This document shows positions 11,935-64,000 of a stretch of DNA of 64,000 nt, piece after piece. The stretch covers positions 47,295,325 through 47,359,324 of the forward strand of contig OY735216.1 in the NCBI GenBank assembly GCA_963457665.1. The letters are read 5' to 3'. The stretch is from Thysanoteuthis rhombus (lineage: Eukaryota > Mollusca > Cephalopoda > Oegopsida > Thysanoteuthidae). A model generated the notes under the pieces. That model ran no database searches. It saw only the letters and a list, made by a program, of their open reading frames with translations, and was not told where the DNA came from. Within the stretch, counting starts at the first letter, position 1. Each line of letters begins with the position of its first letter. The translations under genes and the position numbers were made by a program.

Positions 11935-12150
11935 ATAGTTACAATTAACTCTTAAATTCATACGAGAATATTTAGATATTAATATCAAGGAAATAACTAA
12001 TGATCAAAATTACCTCCCTTCCAGCTTTAGGTGAATTTAAAAAATCCAACTGAAATAATAAATTTAATGAAATTTGTTTCCTCCACCGAAGAGCGCTCTG
12101 CTGTCAATGAGGAGCGGAATCATGCGGTTTATTAATCTTAAGAGTTAACT
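11935..12150. repeat. Diverged direct repeat F, copy 1
   Basis: It aligns in the same orientation with 12365-12590. Shared blocks include TCAAGGAAATAACT, ACCTCCCTTCCAGCTTTAGG, AATGAGGAGCGGAATCATGC against the AGTGGTATCAAGC region, and TTAAGAGTTA. Confidence 0.6.
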
Positions 12151-12364
12151 GAAATTGTGGGAATGATTTCACCATCTTTGAGATTAAAATGGAAAAGATA
12201 AAGATGTTTAAAAAGAAGCAAATAGAGACATACAGAAAATGACATACCATTACTTAAACACACACATCATTTTATATATAAGATGAAGTAATTAGTGCAA
12301 AATGTACTCCAATCACATTACAAGATGTACTCTGATTCCACAGCATCGCTTTTTGTGTCAGGAA

Positions 12365-12590
12365 GATGTTTAACTCTCAAATTCATATCAGGAAATTCAA
12401 ATTGATATCAAGGAAATAACTTCTAATCAATTGCCTCCCTTTCAGCTTCGGATGAATTCTTATAATTTTTTTCTTATTCTGTCTGTCATAATAATTTTCC
12501 CAAACTTTATTTCCAGCACAGAAAAGTTCCACTATAAATTAAGAGTGGTATCAAGCGGTTCGCGACATTAAGAGTTATTTTATAATTCAA
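12365..12590. repeat. Diverged direct repeat F, copy 2
   Basis: This is the partner of 11935-12150, with GATATCAAGGAAATAACT, TTGCCTCCCTTTCAGCTTCG and a closing ATTAAGAGTTATTTT. It lies within the probable 3' UTR or 3' flank of ICA1. Confidence 0.6.
12506..12511 (-). terminator. ICA1: Candidate ICA1 polyadenylation signal
   Basis: Read on the minus strand this is AATAAA, about 500 bp below the ICA1 stop codon and the first such hexamer I find there. Another lies at 12128-12133. Use of either site is not shown by sequence alone. Confidence 0.35.
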
Positions 12591-13012
12591 ATGGTTTTCT
12601 TCCATGTGTTCGTCCACTGGAAATTTCCTCAAATCCCAAGTTTGAAATATTTCTAAACATTATTTTACTTAGTAGTAACTTTTTGCACTGATTATTTCAA
12701 AGATCACATTATATATATACGCACTGATGTGTGTATATCTGTAGGATTTCAAATGCTCACACATAAAATAATAGAAGTTAAATACGTAGAAACATGCATA
12801 CACGCGCACACACACACACACGCATACCTATACAGGTAGGTAGAGTGAAAACAATAACTCGACCCTCTGCACAGAAGAGACCAAAAACATGGTGATGCGT
12901 GATCATCCGACAGAGAACACCACGCAAGGGACGAACATCCAGTCCTTAAAGTAAAGATGTCAATTTCTCAACTAAAAGGAATTTCATCGTGAAAGTCAAG
13001 TGAGCAACATAT

Positions 13013-59377
<46,365 letters not shown>

Positions 59378-59382
<5 letters not shown>

Positions 59383-59435
59383 GGTAACACCTCTTGGTCC
59401 CTTAACTTAGGCACTGCTGCTCTTCAACAAAGAAG
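59378..59435 (-). CDS. ICA1: ICA1 exon 1 (start codon exon, 5 coding bases)
   Basis: Coding bases are 59382-59378 (ATG TC), spliced at ATGTC|GTAAGT to give M-S-T. The start context TTACCATGTC is good, and an in-frame TAA lies at 59409-59407. The exon is itself preceded by TTGTTTTTTCAG at 59436, a strong acceptor, so the 5' UTR continues in at least one further exon to the right that I could not locate. The boundary at 59435 is inferred from that acceptor. Confidence 0.82.
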
Positions 59436-59742
59436 CTGAAAAAACAATGAAAAGAAAAATAAATATCATTTATATGAACTCGGGTTATTCAGAATAAGAG
59501 AAGTTTCAGCATACTAATTTACCCGACCTGGACCAGGATTCATCTAGACTCAGGAAAGGTGGGGGCGGTTGTGCCAGGGGAGGGGAGGGTCGTGGGTCTC
59601 CCTGACGCCTAAGAGGGACTGGGCAAATTTTGGTAAATTCAACATAGTTACATTCTGCCCTAGTGGAGAGCCAGATAAATTCCAACCAGCTTATAATTTT
59701 TTCAATAGCTAATATACTTATCAAAGAAAAAGAAAAAAATTC

Positions 59743-59744
<2 letters not shown>

Positions 59745-59810
<66 letters not shown>
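59745..59810. repeat. (TA)n microsatellite, ~33 units
   Basis: This is a pure alternating TA tract of about 66 bp. It is perfectly self-complementary and liable to slippage and cruciform formation. IYIYIY open frames on both strands derive from it. Confidence 0.97.
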
Positions 59811-59813
<3 letters not shown>

Positions 59814-60702
59814 GGTCTGTAATCATGTTCATGTGCAAGTACAGAAACACATGTTCTGATTTTTAGACTGATTCTTAACTCATCTGCAGTCGGGTTGTTG
59901 AAAGAAGTCTTTTATTTTTTGGTAAAATTGAGTTTTAACTTTATATCTAAATAGGGTTAAATCATTCACTTCCACTTTTAGTATTGAAGTTGACTATTAT
60001 TTCTTGAAGTTATCTCACACATTTTCAGTAATTTTAACCATTGGCAATTTTTGTTCAGGAAGATTGAAGTGGAAGATTATACAAAAATATCTCTAGCATT
60101 CTTTCGACATAAAAATTATTTACATATATTTATCAAATTAGAAGTACACATTTTTTTTTCTTCACAAAAAATAAATACAATTTAATTTGATTGAAAATTT
60201 ATTTAATCAAAATTTTATTTAATCAAAACAAGGATAAAATAAACTTCACCAATCCACCATAACATATTTAAAGCAACAAGAACAAAACAATAATTAAAGG
60301 AAATTTACATGAATCAAGTCATCTGTATGATTGATTTCAAGGGGTTGAAATTTTTTGCCCTTACAAAATGAAGGATTGACAAATATCGATTAGAGTTTAA
60401 ATAATAATAAAAAAGATTTCATATTATCGAAATCTGAAGCTTAAGCATCTGATTTCAAACACAAAAAGCTGTGCAGACTATGTTGACCTGACTGAGGGTG
60501 CATGTAACACCCATGTTAAGTTTCAATCACACAATTGACCAGGAAGTACACTTGATATTCTCCAACCATTTTTTCATAGGTGCAGTTTTTCTTACCCAGG
60601 CAACACCAGGATTTCCTGCTAATATCAGTGGTGACATCAGCACATCAATGTTACTTGGACTTAGTTTAGGGTGGCCATTCCCCACCAAGGGGACATTCTA
60701 GA

Positions 60703-60805
60703 CCAGTGGTCTACAGTCAGGGCAGGGGGTCCATAAAGGTATTACTGGGGTTCATGAGCTTGTTGAATAGGCAGATCTTTGAAAAGGTTGGGAATCCCCC
60801 CAGAT
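60703..60805. mobile_element. hAT-type MITE fragment
   Basis: CCAGTGGTCTACAGTCAGGG, CCATAAAGGTATTACTGGGG and GAGCTTGTTGAATAGGCAGA match 18637-18800. The right end is truncated after GGTTGGGAATCCCCC. Confidence 0.65.
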
Positions 60806-61792
60806 GTATTGACAATGTGACTTCACCTCGGATCATCAGCAGTATTGACAACAACAACTACTACAAATAAAAGAAATTTGTCAACTGTTGTTATAGCTTT
60901 CGGTTCCCACTGTTTTCTGTATGTCTGATGTAAGAGTTTTTTATTTTTAGTCAGATCTTAAAAAGGAGGACAAATTAATGTCCAGCTTGAGGTTATGACA
61001 TACAGAAGACAGAGAGCTCAAAAGCCAGACTATCAGGTGTAAAGCCAGGGGTCTGACAATCCTAACTTAGTACAAAATTTTAACCAAGTTTAGTAAAGGT
61101 ATTAAGGTATCATCCTCAATAGATACATACATCAAAAATTCAAGATGCATAAATTTCTATAAGAAACAAACATTAACCTTATTTAAACACCTTGGTTTTA
61201 TAGAAAATTCCTCCAATATCATATCTTGTAATTCATTTTATCATGCTAAATCAAGTATTTGATTTTTGATTGAGATACAAGCCAGTGAAGACAACTGTTC
61301 TAGAGCAATTGTGCATCTTAACAATGTTCGAATTCAGTTTCAAGTTGAGAAACTTCTTTCATTTGCAACTGTTAGTTGCAGGAATGTTTGTTTAATACTT
61401 ATGAAATTTTGTTCATGTAACATTATTAGGAACCATTAGTCAACATTTCAAGTTATGAAGTTGAAGCAAAAGTTATATTCCTTGAAAAATAAGAAATTAA
61501 AACCATTCAAAATTTTTAATATCATTCCAAATAGTTTTGGGCAGAAATTTGTAAGCTCAATTCAAGTCTTCAGGTCTGAGCAAGTTAGAGGTTCGAAGAC
61601 ATTTCTTGCTGGTTTGAAAGAACACAGTCGGGATACTCGAGCTGAGTCTAAGTACTCAGAGTGCTAGAGTTGTCACTGATGATATATATCAATCACACAA
61701 GGTACAAATATCCGATGTATGATGAGTTTATGTCATAAGATATTCGATACATTTAACATCAAGTCAAGTTAAAGTAAGCCTTTAATATGATG

Positions 61793-62252
61793 AAATAATG
61801 GATTCTCTATAGAAACACGTTTATGTTTCCATCCTACTTGGGCTTCTTCAGATGAATGATTTGATTTATTTGGATCCCTATTTAGGACATATTGGAGGGG
61901 GTTCTGGGTGGAAAATCTTATTCTTATTCTACTTCTCTTTTTTCTTTTCTTTCCCTTGTTTAGTTGTTTATCTCTGTTTGCATTTTGTCTTCCATAGGGG
62001 AATGTGTTCCTGGCTAGTTGTTATGAATTACTTGGAATGTTTCAGACATTTTCTTCAATGTGTTGTTAATCCATCAGCTCTTCGTGGTATGTTCCTGTCA
62101 GGAAGTAATAAGATTTTCCAACCAGAAAAATAGACCATCCTCCCCCCAAAAAACGTACTAAACAGGGATCCAAATGAATCGAATCATTTGCCTGAAGATG
62201 CCAGAACAGGGCAAAAACAAACGTGTTCGTGTAGCAAATCTATTATTCCATC
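61793..62252. mobile_element. Foldback element with ~100-bp inverted ends
   Basis: AATGGATTCTCTATAGAAAC, ACGTTTATGTTTCC, TCTTCAGATGAATGATTTGA and TTTGGATCCCTATTTAGGAC on the left face GTACTAAACAGGGATCCAAA, TGAATCGAATCATTTGCCTG, AAGATG and AAACGTGTTCGTGTAG on the right. The centre (61900-62130) contains a 93-codon open frame with a hydrophobic start that I do not recognise. Confidence 0.75.
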
Positions 62253-62635
62253 ATTACGCACACAAATATATATTTATATAAGAATGGAAAGTGATTAAAA
62301 TGATAGTTGTAACAATAATGAGATCTATAGTACTGTTTGAGATAATCCTAATGGAAACGGCAGAAGAAACCACAATAATCATAACAATTCACAGGAAAGA
62401 GACTAAAATAATGAGGCTGGTGGCAGCAGTAAAAATTAATGTAAATAGTTATACCATAGAATTGACAATATCAAAGTCCAATGTAAACTGCTATGCTTAA
62501 ATATAAAGTTTTAATTAATTTAATATGGAGAAAAATAATTTTATAAACATAATTTTTTTTTTTTTGCAATGAGAAGCGACAGAATTAAAATGAAAGAAAT
62601 ACCAGTCAAAAATTAATCGTGGTTGACAATGCTTG

Positions 62636-62700
62636 AATCCTGAGGAAGGTCTATGTCCAACAACGGACATTGAGAGACTGATGACGATGACAATGCTTGA
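62636..62700 (+). mobile_element. LINE 3' tail, solo
   Basis: CCTGAGGAAGGTCTATGTCC, AACAACGGACATTGAGAGAC and TGATGACGATGACAATG match the 3' end of the LINE at 53447-53735. This is a severely 5'-truncated insertion. Confidence 0.75.
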
Positions 62701-62704
62701 CAAA

Positions 62705-64000
62705 TTTTTTGGGGGGGGGGGGGGACATAATGACCAAGATTGCCATATTTTCCCTGGACAAAAAACTGAGAGGCCAAGAGAGAAGGGATGATGCCTGTAC
62801 AGTGTTAACAATTTAGAAGTTTTAGGGCTAGCATGTAGTACCACGTACTGCTTTTCCTTGTTCTTCAGCTATGCATAATAATTTGTTTTTCACATAGCTA
62901 TTACAGACAAAGATCAAAAATATACCCTTTTTTACTCAAAGCTTTTACACTATAGCATTTTTTTTTTCTTGCCCTGTATTTAAGGCAATTTTCAATTATA
63001 ATCTATCCGCTGTCACCGAGCTGATGGCGACCATCCTCTTTCTTGAATGTTCAAATGTGGCAACTCGAATGAACCAGTAACTTATGAAAAAGCTCAAGTT
63101 TAGAATCAGATAAAGGTGGTGATTGTTGCTCTCCAGCATGACAGAAAGCAGTTGCTTATAATATTTATGAAAGCGAACGACCAGTCACATGAAAGACTGA
63201 CAAACTGAATCCTCTTCATAGCAGTTGCATATTAATTTATTATGGAAGTCTATGTATTCATGGAAATATATGACCGGATGGCTAGGTACATACACATTAA
63301 ACATTTGAACATATTAGTTTTTGCATATACAAGGTTGGCCTGGAAGAAAGTATCCAGCTATTTATCTCAAGAAACCATAGCGTGGCCTAGATGTAACTTG
63401 GCAACCAATCAGGGGGGAATTTTTTTTAGCATTGTCTGAAAACTAGATTGAGAAGGGAAAATGATCTTAAAAAGGGTAGTTTAAAATTTGGGTTAGAAAT
63501 CACTCATGCATACACACACATGATATAACAAGTAGATGATTTTTTCAAAAAAGTTCAGACATTTAATAATAATAATATCTATAAAGAGTAAATTTTAGAG
63601 TGTCAAAACATCCATTGTATTTTCTTTTTTAATAAGCATCTTTCTCATGAGATACTAACAAAAGAGAACAACAAATTACATTCTGCTTGACAGACAAAAT
63701 GTTGTAATGCATATAATGAAGAGTATCTTGAGGAAATTATGGCATTCCATGGTCCAGATTAGCTTATCAGGTATAATGTAATGGTTTTCAAAGATCTCCA
63801 CAAATTAAAATATATACATTGCCGTTATAATAATGTAAAACCAAGCTGCTATAAATGTGGGGTTGGTATGGACAAAATTCAAGGTTGGACGATAGATGAA
63901 AGCTTATTCAGAAAACCTGTACCAGAAATTCTGAGTGGAAAAGCTCAGATCAATTTTTTAAAAGTGTCATTTGTTGACAATTAAAATGTTTTTGTCTAAT
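62705..64000. other. Right-edge region, no gene recognised
   Basis: A less AT-rich patch at 63005-63065 (CCGCTGTCACCGAGCTGATG, GCGACCATCCTC) could be an upstream ICA1 non-coding exon or a remnant. A 67-codon plus-strand frame ends at 63984 with CYKCGVGMDKIQGWTIDESL inside it, which I cannot assign. The rest is AT-rich. Confidence 0.35.

Larger units (their letters stand above)
59436..61790 (-). other. ICA1 5' flank or 5'-UTR intron
   Basis: A GC-rich patch with CCGACCTGGACCAGGATTCA and GGTGGGGGCGGTTGTGCCAG lies at 59522-59620 and could be promoter-proximal or a repeat. A (TA)n run follows at 59745-59810 and a hAT-type MITE fragment at 60703-60805. No promoter can be assigned from sequence. 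Confidence 0.4.

Noticed and set aside
61455..61667. 70-codon basic plus-strand frame
   Set aside because: It has a lysine-rich AT-driven composition and no recognisable motif.
63781..63984. 67-codon plus-strand frame with two cysteines (CYKCG)
   Set aside because: It could be an exon or element remnant, but there is no recognisable family and no clear acceptor upstream. It is kept only as a note.

Overview
The window is animal genomic DNA: AT-rich, intron-dominated, full of microsatellites, tRNA-derived SINEs, decayed non-LTR retrotransposons and short inverted-repeat DNA transposons. It contains no operons, ribosome binding sites or dense coding. The protein similarity and the SINE/MITE content suggest a lophotrochozoan, most likely a mollusc and perhaps a coleoid cephalopod. 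That placement is an inference, not a demonstrated identity. One gene dominates. Joining 17 GT-AG exons on the minus strand, from 59435 down to 13013, gives an open reading frame of 2175 nt (724 codons plus stop) in which every splice phase matches. Its first 267 residues and last ~190 residues match ICA1/ICA69 (islet cell autoantigen 1). This is the Arfaptin/BAR-type protein that partners PICK1 and acts with Rab2 in dense-core vesicle biogenesis at the Golgi. Between the Arfaptin-homology domain and the conserved C-terminal ICAC-type region lies a long acidic linker (residues ~268-533) encoded by eight small exons. Most of these exons are phase-symmetric, and three carry an NPF tripeptide, the motif bound by EH domains. 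Layout on plus coordinates: 1-807, a 32-bp minisatellite; 1180-2100, a SINE and another dispersed repeat; 2133-2239, a GC-rich possible last exon of an unidentified plus-strand gene that would converge on ICA1; 2340-12600, intergenic DNA with MITE families, a hAT-like fossil and a diverged direct repeat; 13013-59435, ICA1 with introns of 0.6-11.6 kb; 59436-64000, ICA1 5' flank with a (TA)n run, a foldback element and a LINE tail. The most unusual non-coding item is a foldback structure at 31177-31476 in ICA1 intron 9. Both of its arms run into sequence resembling the 5' part of U2 snRNA. Also notable are a 26-bp-stem hairpin 145 bp below the exon 2 donor, a 565-bp (GA)n-derived satellite, two minisatellites 19 kb apart that share a core motif, and a dispersed repeat that forms short tandem arrays. 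I found no convincing novel multi-gene system. The window is best read as one well-resolved gene in a transposon-rich setting.
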